The notes under the pieces were generated by a model. It was given only the letters and a program-made list of their open reading frames with translations, was not told where the DNA came from and searched no databases. The position numbers and the translations under genes were made by a program. 40,723 nucleotides of DNA from Roseburia sp. (GTDB lineage Bacteria > Bacillota > Clostridia > Lachnospirales > Lachnospiraceae), in NCBI GenBank assembly GCA_023664725.1, contig JAMPFA010000013.1:1-40723 (forward strand). The letters run 5' to 3'. This document shows positions 7,078-15,505 of this stretch, one piece after another; the stretch's first letter is position 1, and every line of letters starts with the position of its first letter.

Positions 7078-8217
7078 ATGGCAAAAGAAGATAAATTAAA
7101 AGCGTTGGACGCAGCGATTTCACAGATTGAAAAGCAGTACGGCAAGGGTTCTGTTATGAAGCTGGGGGATTCCGCTGCCAACAAGATGAATGTAGATGCA
7201 TTTCCCACAGGTTCTCTGAGCCTGGATATCGCTCTGGGTATTGGCGGACTTCCCAAGGGTCGTGTCATTGAGGTCTACGGACCGGAATCCAGCGGTAAGA
7301 CCACCGTTGCGCTCCATGTGGTGGCGGAGGTGCAAAAGCGGGGAGGGATCGCAGGTTTTATCGATGCGGAGCACGCCTTAGACCCCGTCTACGCTAGAAA
7401 TATCGGGGTGGACATTGACAATCTCTACATATCTCAGCCGGACAACGGGGAGCAGGCGTTGGAGATCACCGAGACTATGGTGCGCTCCGGTGCGGTGGAT
7501 ATTATTATCGTGGACTCTGTGGCGGCGCTGGTGCCAAAGGCGGAGATTGACGGGGATATGGGAGATTCCCATGTGGGACTCCAGGCAAGGCTTATGTCCC
7601 AGGCCTTAAGAAAGCTCACAGCGGTGATCAGCAAGTCAAACTGTATCGTGATTTTTATCAACCAGCTCCGTGAGAAGGTGGGGGTAATGTTCGGAAATCC
7701 TGAGACTACCACAGGCGGCCGGGCTCTTAAATTCTATTCCTCCGTGCGCCTTGATGTGCGCAGGATTGAGGCATTAAAACAGGCGGGGGAGGTCATCGGA
7801 AACCGCACCAGGATCAAGGTTGTGAAAAACAAAGTTGCCCCGCCTTTCCGTGAGGCAGAGTTTGACATTATGTTTGGAAAAGGAATCTCCAGAGAGGGAG
7901 ATATCCTGGATCTGGCAAGTGACTGCGGTGTTGTGAATAAGTCTGGGGCATGGTACGCTTACAATAATGATAAGATCGGCCAGGGACGAGAGAACGCCAA
8001 GCAGTACCTTGCGGATAATCCGGCAGTGATGGAGGAGATCGAGAGGAAAGTCCGGGTTCACTATGAGCTGGTGGGGGAAGAAGTGTCTGAGGAGACACCG
8101 AAAAAGGAGGCTCCTGCAAAGGAGAAATCCACTGCAAAGAAGAGCAAAGAGGAAAAGAAGCCGGAGCCTATCTCAGACAGTCCGGCAGTGGAGGCAGAGG
8201 GTGAAATGAAGCCATGA
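7078..8217 (+). CDS. recA: Recombinase RecA
   Basis: A 379-residue RecA with ATG 7078 behind AAAGGAG. RecA forms filaments on single-stranded DNA, drives strand exchange, and stimulates LexA self-cleavage. The Walker A loop GPESSGKTT is at about residue 68, [16 protein letters not shown] is the Walker B region, loop L1 follows in [20 protein letters not shown], and loop L2 is the [19 protein letters not shown] region. The protein is longer than the usual 340-350 residues because of a Lys/Glu/Pro-rich tail ([20 protein letters not shown] and onward), likely disordered. The SOS box upstream implies LexA control. The stop overlaps recX by four bases (ATGA), so its modulator is coupled to it. Confidence 0.98.
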   Translation: MAKEDKLKALDAAISQIEKQYGKGSVMKLGDSAANKMNVDAFPTGSLSLDIALGIGGLPKGRVIEVYGPESSGKTTVALHVVAEVQKRGGIAGFIDAEHALDPVYARNIGVDIDNLYISQPDNGEQALEITETMVRSGAVDIIIVDSVAALVPKAEIDGDMGDSHVGLQARLMSQALRKLTAVISKSNCIVIFINQLREKVGVMFGNPETTTGGRALKFYSSVRLDVRRIEALKQAGEVIGNRTRIKVVKNKVAPPFREAEFDIMFGKGISREGDILDLASDCGVVNKSGAWYAYNNDKIGQGRENAKQYLADNPAVMEEIERKVRVHYELVGEEVSEETPKKEAPAKEKSTAKKSKEEKKPEPISDSPAVEAEGEMKP

Positions 8218-8825
8218 GTTACGTTGTGACATCTATAGAAAAGTCAGACAGAGGGCGCAGGACTCTCTGTCTTGATGATAAGATAAAACTGCCGTTATAC
8301 GCAGGAGAAGTGCGGGCCTATGGGTTAGAAACAGGAAGCGAGATATCGGAAGAAGTCTATCAGGAAATTTTACATGAGGTCCTGGGCAAGCGTGCCACAA
8401 AACGGGCCATGCATCTTTTGGAGAGGCAGGAAAAGACAGAATATCAGCTTCGGGATAAACTCAGACAGAACAGCTATCCCAGTGAATCTATTGAAGATGC
8501 CATGGCCTATGTGAAGAGGTATCACTACATAGATGATGAGCGATATGCTAAGACCTTCGTTTTATACCACCAGGGGAAGCGGAGCAGATTGCGATTAAAG
8601 ACCGATCTGCAGAGAAGAGGAATAGATGGGGATATCATTGATGCGGCCTTGGAGGAAGTGTTCACTGCCGACGAGAGAGAGCAGATCAAGGAACTTCTCT
8701 TTAAACGCCAGTTTCCCAAAAACTGCGGGGATGAGGGAGAGTTCCGCAAAAATTACCAGTTTTTAATGCGCAGAGGATTTAAGAGCAGCGACATTCTGCC
8801 TGTGATGAAAACAATGGCACAATAA
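8214..8825 (+). CDS. recX: RecA regulator RecX
   Basis: A 203-residue protein starting within the recA stop (ATGA overlap). RecX binds RecA filaments and limits or tunes their activity. Family features are several three-helix repeats, with the characteristic [20 protein letters not shown] segment around residues 63-82 and [15 protein letters not shown] around 103-117. The position directly after recA is the standard arrangement in many bacteria. There is no separate promoter, so it should be induced with recA. Confidence 0.93.
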   Translation: MSYVVTSIEKSDRGRRTLCLDDKIKLPLYAGEVRAYGLETGSEISEEVYQEILHEVLGKRATKRAMHLLERQEKTEYQLRDKLRQNSYPSESIEDAMAYVKRYHYIDDERYAKTFVLYHQGKRSRLRLKTDLQRRGIDGDIIDAALEEVFTADEREQIKELLFKRQFPKNCGDEGEFRKNYQFLMRRGFKSSDILPVMKTMAQ

Positions 8826-8874
8826 AATGTGCGGAGTGGAAATAAACTTTTCACTTCAGCCACAATAAAATGTG
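8818..8874 (+). repeat. Two copies of a 14-base direct repeat before rny
   Basis: CACAATAAAATGTG occurs at 8818-8831, overlapping the recX stop, and again at 8861-8874, just upstream of the rny promoter. The unit begins CACA and ends TGTG, so each copy has dyad ends as an operator would. Between them TTTTCAC can also pair with GTGAAAG. Its function is unknown. Confidence 0.55.
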
Positions 8875-8885
8875 AAAGCTTGTAC

Positions 8886-8914
8886 TTGACATAACCGGGA
8901 AATAAGTATAAAAT
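8886..8914 (+). promoter_or_regulatory. rny promoter (SigA-type)
   Basis: TTGACA at 8886-8891, a 17-base spacer, and TAAAAT at 8909-8914. It implies a leader of roughly 70 bases before the GTG start of rny. Confidence 0.75.
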
Positions 8915-8993
8915 TTAACTATTGTTATTTATGACAGATAAGACCTTTGTTTTGTTATATGTACAATGAAAATTGAATAAAGGAGGTGCTCCT

Positions 8994-10550
8994 GTGCCAG
9001 TGCAGATTATAGTTGCTATTGCTGTTGTAGTCGCTTTGATCATAGCGGTCCCGGTTACGTTTTACGCCACTTCTGCCTATAACAAAAAGGTTGCCGAACA
9101 GAAGATCGGCAGTGCGGAAGAGAAGGCGAGAGGAATTATCGACGAAGCGGTGAAGACTGCGGAGACCAAGAAGAGAGAAGCCTTGCTGGAAGCAAAAGAA
9201 GAGACCATAAAGGCAAAAAATGACTTGGACAAAGAGATTAAAGAGCGGCGTGCAGAAATTCAGCGCAATGAGCGGCGTATCGTGCAGAAGGAGGAAAACT
9301 TGGACAAAAAGTTGGAATCCATAGAAAAGCGGGAAGCCGGCTTTGCTGCCAGGGAAGAGGAACTGAGCAAACAGAAGGCAGTGGTAGCGAAACTGAATGA
9401 AGAACGAGTACAGGAACTAGAACGAATCTCAGGACTTACCTCCGAGCAGGCAAAAGAATATCTTTTAAAAACTGTTGAAGATGATGTGAAGCTTGATACG
9501 GCCAAATTGATCAAAGAGATGGAAAATCAGGCGAAAGAGGAAGCTTCCAAAAAGGCAAAGGATTATGTAGTGACAGCCATTCAGAAATGTGCTGCTGACC
9601 ATGTTGCCGAGACTACCATTTCCGTAGTCCCCCTTCCAAATGATGAGATGAAAGGGAGGATTATTGGTAGGGAAGGAAGAAATATCCGTACATTGGAGAC
9701 TCTCACCGGTGTGGATCTGATCATTGATGATACGCCGGAGGCAGTGGTTCTTTCCGGGTTTGATCCAATCCGCAGGGAAGTTGCGAGAATTGCGTTGGAG
9801 AAGCTCATTGTGGACGGACGTATCCACCCTGCCAGAATTGAAGAGATGGTGGAGAAAGCGAAAAAGGAAGTGGAGACAATGATTCGGGAGGAAGGGGAAG
9901 CTGCTACTTTAGAAGTAGGAGTCCATGGAATCCATCCGGAGCTGGTACGTCTTTTGGGACGCATGAAATTCAGAACCAGCTATGGACAGAATGCATTGAA
10001 ACATTCCATTGAGGTTGCACAGATTGCAGGGCTTTTGGCCGGTGAAGTGGGCGTGGATGTCCGCACTGCGAAGCGTGCAGGTTTATTACATGACGTTGGA
10101 AAATCCGTTGACCATGAGGTAGAAGGCTCCCATATACAGATTGGCGTGGAACTGTGTAGAAAGTACAAGGAATCTGCACTGATCATCAATGCGGTGGAAG
10201 CACATCATGGCGATGTAGAGCCGGAGTCATTGATCGCATGTCTGGTACAGGCGGCTGATACCATCAGCGCAGCAAGACCGGGTGCGAGAAGAGAAACTCT
10301 GGAGACATATTCAAACAGATTAAAACAGTTAGAAGATATTACAAATGGATTTAAAGGGGTTGACAAATCCTTTGCGATCCAGGCAGGTAGAGAGATTCGT
10401 GTAATGGTAGTTCCAGAACAGATCAATGATGCCGATATGGTATTGTTGGCGCGTAACATTTCCAAGCAGATTGAATCTGAATTGGAATATCCGGGACAGA
10501 TCAAAGTAAATGTGATCAGAGAGTCCCGTGTGATAGATTATGCGAAATAA
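8994..10550 (+). CDS. rny: Ribonuclease Y
   Basis: A 518-residue protein; I start it at GTG 8994, directly behind AAAGGAGGTGCTCCT. An in-frame TTG at 8973 would place the Shine-Dalgarno site inside the gene. RNase Y is the membrane-anchored endonuclease that initiates mRNA decay in many Firmicutes. The order fits the family: an N-terminal membrane helix ([19 protein letters not shown]), a long charged coiled coil to about residue 200, a KH RNA-binding domain with [15 protein letters not shown], then an HD domain with [12 protein letters not shown] carrying the metal-binding His-Asp. The length matches the B. subtilis enzyme (about 520). It has its own promoter and a strong terminator, so it is monocistronic. 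Confidence 0.97.
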   Translation: MPVQIIVAIAVVVALIIAVPVTFYATSAYNKKVAEQKIGSAEEKARGIIDEAVKTAETKKREALLEAKEETIKAKNDLDKEIKERRAEIQRNERRIVQKEENLDKKLESIEKREAGFAAREEELSKQKAVVAKLNEERVQELERISGLTSEQAKEYLLKTVEDDVKLDTAKLIKEMENQAKEEASKKAKDYVVTAIQKCAADHVAETTISVVPLPNDEMKGRIIGREGRNIRTLETLTGVDLIIDDTPEAVVLSGFDPIRREVARIALEKLIVDGRIHPARIEEMVEKAKKEVETMIREEGEAATLEVGVHGIHPELVRLLGRMKFRTSYGQNALKHSIEVAQIAGLLAGEVGVDVRTAKRAGLLHDVGKSVDHEVEGSHIQIGVELCRKYKESALIINAVEAHHGDVEPESLIACLVQAADTISAARPGARRETLETYSNRLKQLEDITNGFKGVDKSFAIQAGREIRVMVVPEQINDADMVLLARNISKQIESELEYPGQIKVNVIRESRVIDYAK

Positions 10551-10573
10551 GGAAATAATAAGTGAAAAGAAAA

Positions 10574-10605
10574 GCCGCTGTATGTAAGACATACAGCGGT
10601 TCTTT
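10574..10605 (+). terminator. Intrinsic terminator after rny
   Basis: Twelve-base arms GCCGCTGTATGT and ACATACAGCGGT (one G-T pair) around a three-base loop, followed by TCTTT. It is a strong stem with a modest T-run, 24 bases past the rny stop. Confidence 0.82.
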
Positions 10606-10623
10606 GCATAAGGAGAGAAAATT

Positions 10624-11172
10624 ATGGTACAAAAATTGGTTCGAACAAAAAGGGTGCTGGAGAGGGAAGGCGCAATCGTGGATATGTACACAGATTATAT
10701 CCAGATGCCGGACGGAAGAGAAGCAAAATGGGATTTTATCGCACACAGAAAAGGAGCTGCTGCTGTGGTGGCTGTTCTGCCAGATGGAAAACTGATCATG
10801 GTAAAGCAGTACAGAAACGCTTTAGACCGGGTGACTATTGAGATTCCGGCAGGAGCAAGGGACAGTGTGACGGAGGATACCGCCATCTGCGCCAGAAGAG
10901 AGCTTGAGGAGGAAACGGGATACCGCTGTGGGAAACTGGAAAAGATTTTGGAGTTAAAATCTACAGTTGCGTTTTGCAACGAGTTTATCGATGTGTATCT
11001 GGCAACAGATCTGACACCAGGAGAGCAGAAGCTGGATGATGATGAGTTTATTGATATCGTCACTTATGATCTAAAGGAGCTCTGCGACAAGATTTATAGG
11101 GGAGAGATACAGGATGCCAAGACTGTGGCAGGAATTTTGGCATATGCAAACCTTGGCAGGCATAAGGTGTAA
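10624..11172 (+). CDS. nudF: NUDIX hydrolase, ADP-ribose pyrophosphatase type
   Basis: A 182-residue NUDIX protein with AAGGAGAG before ATG 10624. It likely hydrolyses ADP-ribose to AMP and ribose 5-phosphate, a housekeeping clean-up reaction. The NUDIX box is EDTAICARRELEEETGY with the REXXEE core; the start of the box, IPAGARDSVTE, has one residue more than the strict G-x5-E spacing. The upstream LIMVKQYRNALDRVTIEIPAG is typical of the ADP-ribose pyrophosphatase subgroup. In Bacillus the nudF gene also lies close to spoIIM, supporting both calls. Substrate specificity is inferred from the subgroup. Confidence 0.88.
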   Translation: MVQKLVRTKRVLEREGAIVDMYTDYIQMPDGREAKWDFIAHRKGAAAVVAVLPDGKLIMVKQYRNALDRVTIEIPAGARDSVTEDTAICARRELEEETGYRCGKLEKILELKSTVAFCNEFIDVYLATDLTPGEQKLDDDEFIDIVTYDLKELCDKIYRGEIQDAKTVAGILAYANLGRHKV

Positions 11173-11196
11173 GGAAAGGGTTGTCTGGAGTGGGGG

Positions 11197-11757
11197 ATGA
11201 AAAAAGGAACCTACCTGTTTTTTATTTCTTTTATGGCCGGTGTGCTTCTGGCAAATTTTATGGGGATTGCCTCCGGCAGGGATACAGGTGCAATGGGAGA
11301 ATATTATCTGAACCGCTATCTGTACACAGAGATCTCTGGCAGGGAGCTGTTTGTGTATCTGTTTTATGAGCGTGTGCCAAAAGCGCTTCTCCTGCTGATT
11401 TTGAGTGTCGGGATCGGGATGTGGATCATTTATGGTTACGTGGCATATCTTGGCCTTTCCATTGGAATCCTCTCTGTGGTGTCCATTATCAGCTACGGGG
11501 TGAAGGGGATTTTGCTTGTATCCGCCTTTCTATTTCCCCATTGGATCTGCTATGGGCCGATACTTTGTCTGTGGTATGGATTTCTTGTGGAGAAGCGGAA
11601 GGTCCGAAGGGAATATTCCATAGGGGAGAGGCGGAGAGGAAAGAGTGCAGGGTGGATTGTGTTTGGAGCTGGTGGAATGCTGCTTTTAATCTGCGGTTTA
11701 TTTCTGGAGAGCTATATCAATCCTCAGATTTTAAGGAGTATAATTCGAAACATATAA
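11197..11757 (+). CDS. spoIIM: Stage II sporulation protein M
   Basis: A 186-residue integral membrane protein starting at ATG 11197 behind a GTGGGGG site. About four to five hydrophobic helices are visible: residues 5-22, about 60-90, 90-115 and near 150-170, with a basic loop (EKRKVRREYSIGERRRGK). The size, topology and neighbourhood next to nudF fit SpoIIM, which with SpoIID and SpoIIP forms the complex that remodels septal peptidoglycan so the mother cell can engulf the forespore. There is no sharp motif in the family, so confidence depends partly on context. It implies a spore-forming host or lineage. A strong hairpin follows directly. Confidence 0.75.
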   Translation: MKKGTYLFFISFMAGVLLANFMGIASGRDTGAMGEYYLNRYLYTEISGRELFVYLFYERVPKALLLLILSVGIGMWIIYGYVAYLGLSIGILSVVSIISYGVKGILLVSAFLFPHWICYGPILCLWYGFLVEKRKVRREYSIGERRRGKSAGWIVFGAGGMLLLICGLFLESYINPQILRSIIRNI

Positions 11758-11760
11758 TAG

Positions 11761-11815
11761 AAAAAAGGGCTGTGGAAAGCACTGTTGATCAACTTCGCTT
11801 TCCACAGCCTTTTTA
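11761..11815. terminator. Bidirectional terminator between spoIIM and the DAHP synthase gene
   Basis: Fourteen-base arms at 11767-11780 and 11797-11810 (GGGCTGTGGAAAGC and GCTTTCCACAGCCT) enclose 16 bases. A-rich sequence precedes and TTTTT follows, so each strand has a T-run after the stem. It serves both convergent genes. Confidence 0.88.
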
Positions 11816-11834
11816 CACATAAGAGAGGTATTGA

Positions 11835-12866
11835 CTATACGTTCATCTCTGCGATCTCGTAGATCAGGCGTTCCGATTCTTCCCAGCCAAGGCAGGGATC
11901 CGTAATGGATTTACCGTAAACGTGTTCGCTCACTTTCTGGCAGCCAGGCTCAATGTAACTTTCGATCATAACGCCTTTTACCATGCGTTTGATATCTTCG
12001 GAAAGTTTGCGGTTGTGCATGACTTCTTTTACAATGCGGATCTGTTCATGGTACTGCTTGTTGGAATTTGAATGGTTGGCATCTATGATCGCAGCGGGAT
12101 TCAACAGATCCATCTGATCGTATTTTTCAATCAGTCGCATAATGTCCTCGTAATGGTAGTTCTGGACACTGTTTCCGTGTTTGGACACAGCTCCCCGCAA
12201 AATCACATGAGTCAGGGGATTGCCTGTTGTCTCCACCTCAAATCCCCGGTGTACAAAGTGGTGGGGATGCTGGGCGGCGTAAACGGAATTTAACATTACA
12301 GTGAAGTCGCCGCTGGTGGGATTTTTCATTCCCGATGCCACGTCGAAGCCGCTGACGGTCAGGCGGTGCTGCTGGTCTTCCACAGAGCGGGCACCGATAG
12401 CCACGTAGGAGAGCAGATCTTCCACATAGCCCCAGTTTTCCGGGTATAACATTTCATCGGCGCAGGTCAAACCGCTTACCTCGATGGCGTGAATGTGCAT
12501 TTTCCGCATGGCGATCATACCGGCAAGCATGTCTGGTTTCTTTTCCGGGTCTGGCTGGGAGGCAATGCCCTTATATCCCTCACCGGTAGTTCGGGGTTTG
12601 TTGGTGTAGATCCTTGGGATCAGGATCAGTTTGTCCGCCACTTTTTCGGAGACATCGGTGAGGCGGCTGACATAATCTAAAACGGCATCCTCGTTGTCTG
12701 CGGAGCAGGGTCCTATGATAACCAGAAAACGGTCATCTTTCCCTGTGAGCACATCGGATATCATCTGGTCCCTTTTTGCCTTTAACGCTTTTAACTCTCC
12801 AGAGAGAGGATACTGCTCCCTTATTTCAGAGGGACTTGGTAATTTTTGCAAATATGAAAAACTCAT
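11835..12866 (-). CDS. aroF: 3-Deoxy-7-phosphoheptulonate (DAHP) synthase, class I alpha
   Basis: A 343-residue enzyme that condenses phosphoenolpyruvate and erythrose 4-phosphate in the first step of the shikimate pathway to aromatic amino acids. Landmarks are FLVIIGPCSADNEDAVLDYV near residue 50, IYTNKPRTTGEGYKG with the KPRT substrate loop, the ARSVEDQQHRLTVSG region, and DANHSNSNKQYHEQ with metal and phosphate-binding residues. The length fits the E. coli AroF/G/H type, which is usually feedback-inhibited by an aromatic amino acid; I cannot say which here. A GGGAGAT site precedes the start. A chorismate mutase gene lies 6.5 kb away but is not in the same unit. The symbol is chosen from aroF/G/H by convention only. 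Confidence 0.93.
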   Translation of the reverse strand: MSFSYLQKLPSPSEIREQYPLSGELKALKAKRDQMISDVLTGKDDRFLVIIGPCSADNEDAVLDYVSRLTDVSEKVADKLILIPRIYTNKPRTTGEGYKGIASQPDPEKKPDMLAGMIAMRKMHIHAIEVSGLTCADEMLYPENWGYVEDLLSYVAIGARSVEDQQHRLTVSGFDVASGMKNPTSGDFTVMLNSVYAAQHPHHFVHRGFEVETTGNPLTHVILRGAVSKHGNSVQNYHYEDIMRLIEKYDQMDLLNPAAIIDANHSNSNKQYHEQIRIVKEVMHNRKLSEDIKRMVKGVMIESYIEPGCQKVSEHVYGKSITDPCLGWEESERLIYEIAEMNV

Positions 12867-12896
12867 AAACTTTATCTCCCATTTGTGTTATAATGT

Positions 12897-12929
12897 AAAA
12901 AGGCTATAGAAATTTTCATTCCATAGCCC
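12897..12929 (-). terminator. Intrinsic terminator of the tRNA-Arg gene
   Basis: On the minus strand GGCTATGGAA pairs with TTCTATAGCC (one G-U) around an eight-base loop and is followed by TTTTT. It lies seven bases past the tRNA 3' end. Confidence 0.8.
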
Positions 12930-12935
12930 TAAATA

Positions 12936-13007
12936 TGCACCCGGCGGGAATCGAACCCGCATCATTGGAGTCGGAGTCCAACGTTCTATCCATTAGACTA
13001 CGGTTGC
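12936..13007 (-). tRNA. tRNA-Arg (anticodon CCG)
   Basis: The minus strand folds as a 72-base cloverleaf. Acceptor arms are GCAACCG and CGGGTGC, the anticodon stem is TTGGA/TCCAA with loop CTCCGAC (anticodon CCG, reads CGG), and the T arm is GCGGG-TTCGATT-CCCGC. The discriminator is A and CCA is not encoded. Two spots are weak: an A-G mismatch at the fourth acceptor pair and a poorly paired D stem (GTCT against AGAAC). The gene has its own promoter and terminator. The anticodon call is secure; the mismatches are noted separately. Confidence 0.93.
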
Positions 13008-13019
13008 AGAACATACATT

Positions 13020-13048
13020 ATAATAATACAGGATGCACAGAATGTCAA
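13020..13048 (-). promoter_or_regulatory. tRNA-Arg promoter
   Basis: On the minus strand TTGACA (plus 13043-13048) and TATTAT (plus 13020-13025) are 17 bases apart, ending 12 bases upstream of the tRNA. An overlapping TATAAT three bases further on would give 20-base spacing. Confidence 0.75.
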
Positions 13049-13082
13049 CAAATTATTTACATATTTCTGTTACAAATATGGG

Positions 13083-13111
13083 TTGACAATTCCTATAGGG
13101 TTTGCTATCCT
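13083..13111 (+). promoter_or_regulatory. Promoter of the SH3b protein gene, flanked by repeats
   Basis: TTGACA at 13083-13088, a 17-base spacer, and TATCCT at 13106-13111. Three identical TGTTACAAA words lie around it: 13068-13076 upstream of the -35, and 13118-13126 and 13129-13137 in the early transcribed region. This pattern suggests a regulator operator. Confidence 0.7.
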
Positions 13112-13214
13112 AAATGTTGTTACAAAATTGTTACAAAAGAAAACATTACATAAAGCATGAAACTTAAGAGTGAGATATAAATATACGTTTATCAGGAGAT
13201 TAGAGGAGGAAAAT

Positions 13215-14597
13215 ATGAGTAATCAGAACAGCAATTCAAACGGAACCAAGAATAACGCAAATGTAAATAGTAGTAATGTTGCAAAAAAAACACAAAAAAA
13301 CAGCAATGTTCACAACGATTTTTCAAATGCAGTTAGTTTTTGCGCAAAGAATGTGCGCTATCTTGCGGCGGCGGGGCTGTTTATCGCAGTGGTTGTGTTT
13401 CTGGTGAAAAGTTCTGCGGGAAACGCAGGCACTCCCAATGCAAATGATCCGGCTCAGGTGGCGATGACGGAAACGCCGGCGCCGACGGAGGCAGAAAAGA
13501 CAGAGGACTATGCCAAAGATGCTTATCCACAGATCAACGAGCTGGTGAGCAATTACTATACCGCCTATGCCAACGGCGATATGGACACCCTGGCAACTTT
13601 GACAGAGAATATGTCCGAGACGGAGAAAAGTTATATTTCTGTATTCAGCGAGCAGGTAGAGCAGTATGAGAATATCTCCTGCTACACAAAAGGAGGCCTT
13701 GACGACAAATCTTACATCGTCTCCGTATCTTTAGAGATGAAATTTAAAGATATTGATACCACAGCTCCCGGACTGGATTTCTTCTATGTGCGCACAAGAG
13801 AGGACGGAAGCCTGTATATGGATCAGCGTTATGGTCAGTTCAATCTGGCAAATAAAGAGCAGGAGCTGGAGCCGGATGTGAAAGCGTTGATTGACGAGTT
13901 CCTTCAGCAGGAAGATTTTATTGCACTTTCAAATCAGGTGGAGGCAAATTACAATCAGGCTCTTGAGTCGGATGAGAAATTAAAAGAAATGGCAAAGACT
14001 ACCCTTCCTGCTGTGATCGAAGTCTGGAAAGTGGATCAGGTGACAGCGGCAAAGGCAGCCGAGGAAGAGGCAGCCAAGAAGGCAGAGGAAGAGAAGAAAG
14101 CAGCCGAGGAAGAGGCAGCCAAGAAGGCAGAGGAAGAGAAGAAGGCGGCAGAACTTGCAGCAGCAGTTACTGTATATGCAATTGACAACGTAAATGTTCG
14201 GGCAGAAGGCAGTGAGTCTGCTGAAATTATCGGAAAACTGGAAGTAGGGGCACAGACCACCCGCTTAGAGGAAAAGGACGGATGGAGCCGCATTGATTAC
14301 AGTAACGGAACCCAGGGGTATGTAAAATCTGACTATCTCTCAACAGACAGCAGTGCAGTGCCTTCTACAGACAGCGCCGCAGGCGGGGAAAAGGATGCAA
14401 ACGGTCTGGCAGAGTGGAGCACAGTTACTTTAAAAGAAACGGTAAACATTCGTGAATCTATGAGTACGGATTCAGCGAAAGTTGCGACTGCCTATGCGGG
14501 AGAAAAGGTAACAGTGGTTATGAGTTATGCCGAGGGATGGACAAAAGTATCTTACGGTGACCTTGTAGGGTATATCAAAACAGATTTATTAAAATAA
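13215..14597 (+). CDS. Membrane-anchored protein with two SH3b domains
   Basis: A 460-residue protein started at ATG 13215 behind AGAGGAGG; an in-frame ATG-like start at 13170 has no such site. Residues 1-45 are Asn/Ser-rich and cytoplasmic. A single membrane helix follows (about 48-65, YLAAAGLFIAVVVFLV). A Thr/Pro/Glu-rich linker leads to an alpha/beta domain (about 95-275) that I do not recognise. Then comes an Ala/Glu/Lys coiled segment made of two identical 15-residue units, and two SH3b domains: VYAIDNVNVRAEGSESAEII and VTLKETVNIRESMSTDSAKV, each ending in a GYVKSD or GYIKTD motif. SH3b domains commonly bind peptidoglycan or its cross-bridges, so an envelope-facing role is likely. It has its own promoter. 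Confidence 0.8.
   Translation: MSNQNSNSNGTKNNANVNSSNVAKKTQKNSNVHNDFSNAVSFCAKNVRYLAAAGLFIAVVVFLVKSSAGNAGTPNANDPAQVAMTETPAPTEAEKTEDYAKDAYPQINELVSNYYTAYANGDMDTLATLTENMSETEKSYISVFSEQVEQYENISCYTKGGLDDKSYIVSVSLEMKFKDIDTTAPGLDFFYVRTREDGSLYMDQRYGQFNLANKEQELEPDVKALIDEFLQQEDFIALSNQVEANYNQALESDEKLKEMAKTTLPAVIEVWKVDQVTAAKAAEEEAAKKAEEEKKAAEEEAAKKAEEEKKAAELAAAVTVYAIDNVNVRAEGSESAEIIGKLEVGAQTTRLEEKDGWSRIDYSNGTQGYVKSDYLSTDSSAVPSTDSAAGGEKDANGLAEWSTVTLKETVNIRESMSTDSAKVATAYAGEKVTVVMSYAEGWTKVSYGDLVGYIKTDLLK
14061..14150 (+). repeat. Two 45-base tandem repeats inside the SH3b gene
   Basis: Units 14061-14105 and 14106-14150 differ only in the last few bases and encode the same 15 residues (EEEAAKKAEEEKKAA). They form part of a charged helical spacer. 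Near-identity at the DNA level suggests recent duplication by slippage. Confidence 0.9.
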
Positions 14598-14624
14598 GAA
14601 AAACAAGTTGGCATAAAAGATTTG

Positions 14625-14674
14625 CGGAGACTTTTGTTAGTATATGTTGTACTAGGGAAAAGTCTCCGTCTTTC
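14625..14674 (+). terminator. Intrinsic terminator after the SH3b gene
   Basis: Eleven-base arms CGGAGACTTTT and AAAAGTCTCCG enclose a loop with an extra TAGTA/TACTA pairing, and TCTTTCT follows. The loop is long (about 22 bases), but the internal stem tightens it. Confidence 0.75.
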
Positions 14675-14699
14675 TGTGTGTGGTGTATGGAGCGTTTGT

Positions 14700-15449
14700 A
14701 TGGGAGAGGAAATCAGGATCAACAAATTTTTGAGTGAGGCAGGAGTTTGCTCCCGGAGAGAAGCGGACAGGCAGGTTCAGAGGGGAGTGGTGACCATTGA
14801 CGGTTTGACTGCCCGGATGGGGAGCATGGTTTTGCCGGGGCAGAGCGTGTGCTTTAACGGCAGGGAAGTGAAAAAGGAGCAGGAGAGGATCCTTATAGCT
14901 GTGCATAAGCCTGTGGGAATTGTGTGTACGGCAGAGAAGCGGGAAAAAAATAATATTGTGGATTTTATCCATTATCCCAGACGGATCTATCCTGTAGGAA
15001 GGCTGGATAAGGATTCTTCCGGACTTATCCTTATGACAAACTGCGGGGATATTGTAAATAAAATGATGCGGGCGGGCAATATGCACGAAAAGGAGTATAT
15101 TGTCACGGTAAACAAGCCCCTGACAGACTTTTTTATAAGAGGAATAAGGGGCGGCGTGCCCTTAAAGGAGCTTGGGGTGATGACCAGGAAATGTAAGGTG
15201 ACACCTTTAGGGAAACGAAAATTCCAGATTATTTTAACTCAGGGATATAACAGACAGATACGAAGAATGTGTGAATATTTTGGATACCGGGTGGAAAAAC
15301 TGGTACGAACCCGGATTATGAACATCGAACTGGGAGACCTGCAGGAGGGAACGTATCGGGATGTGACGAAGGAGGAGTGGAGTAAGCTTAAAAAAATGAT
15401 CCAAAATTCTTCCAATGATCCGGTGATCCGAAGCGGGGAGAAATTGTGA
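14700..15449 (+). CDS. Pseudouridine synthase, RsuA/RluB/RluF family
   Basis: A 249-residue RNA pseudouridine synthase, started at ATG 14700 where the S4 domain begins (EIRINKFLSEAGVCSRREAD); the in-frame upstream stretch lies in the preceding terminator. The S4 RNA-binding domain covers about residues 5-60. The catalytic domain carries GRLDKDSSGLILMTNCGD, with the first aspartate (RLD) as the nucleophile. Further landmarks are KEYIVTVNKPL and GYNRQIRRMCEYFGY. The family isomerises single uridines in ribosomal RNA; the presence of the RQIRRM segment and the sequence flavour suggest the 23S rRNA RluF/RluB side, but the exact target base cannot be read. The stop overlaps an in-frame upstream extension of ligA, so the two genes are close. 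Confidence 0.87.
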   Translation: MGEEIRINKFLSEAGVCSRREADRQVQRGVVTIDGLTARMGSMVLPGQSVCFNGREVKKEQERILIAVHKPVGIVCTAEKREKNNIVDFIHYPRRIYPVGRLDKDSSGLILMTNCGDIVNKMMRAGNMHEKEYIVTVNKPLTDFFIRGIRGGVPLKELGVMTRKCKVTPLGKRKFQIILTQGYNRQIRRMCEYFGYRVEKLVRTRIMNIELGDLQEGTYRDVTKEEWSKLKKMIQNSSNDPVIRSGEKL

Positions 15450-15505
15450 CGGCAGATTCCCAGAGGTTGTGGGAGAAAAGGAAAAACCAGGAGGTGTTAT
15501 TTTAT

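Noticed and set aside
8973..8993. TTG 8973 as start of RNase Y.
   Set aside because: The Shine-Dalgarno site AAAGGAGGT would fall inside the extended gene; GTG 8994 has correct spacing and the normal family length.
12935..13153. A plus-strand open frame of 72 codons starting MHPAGIEPASLESES.
   Set aside because: It is read antisense through the tRNA-Arg and its leader; the sequence is the usual spurious translation over a tRNA gene, and it has no Shine-Dalgarno site.
14036..14293. Minus-strand frame over the SH3b coiled region.
   Set aside because: It mirrors the Ala/Glu/Lys repeat and gives a Ser/Ala-rich shadow without a start site.
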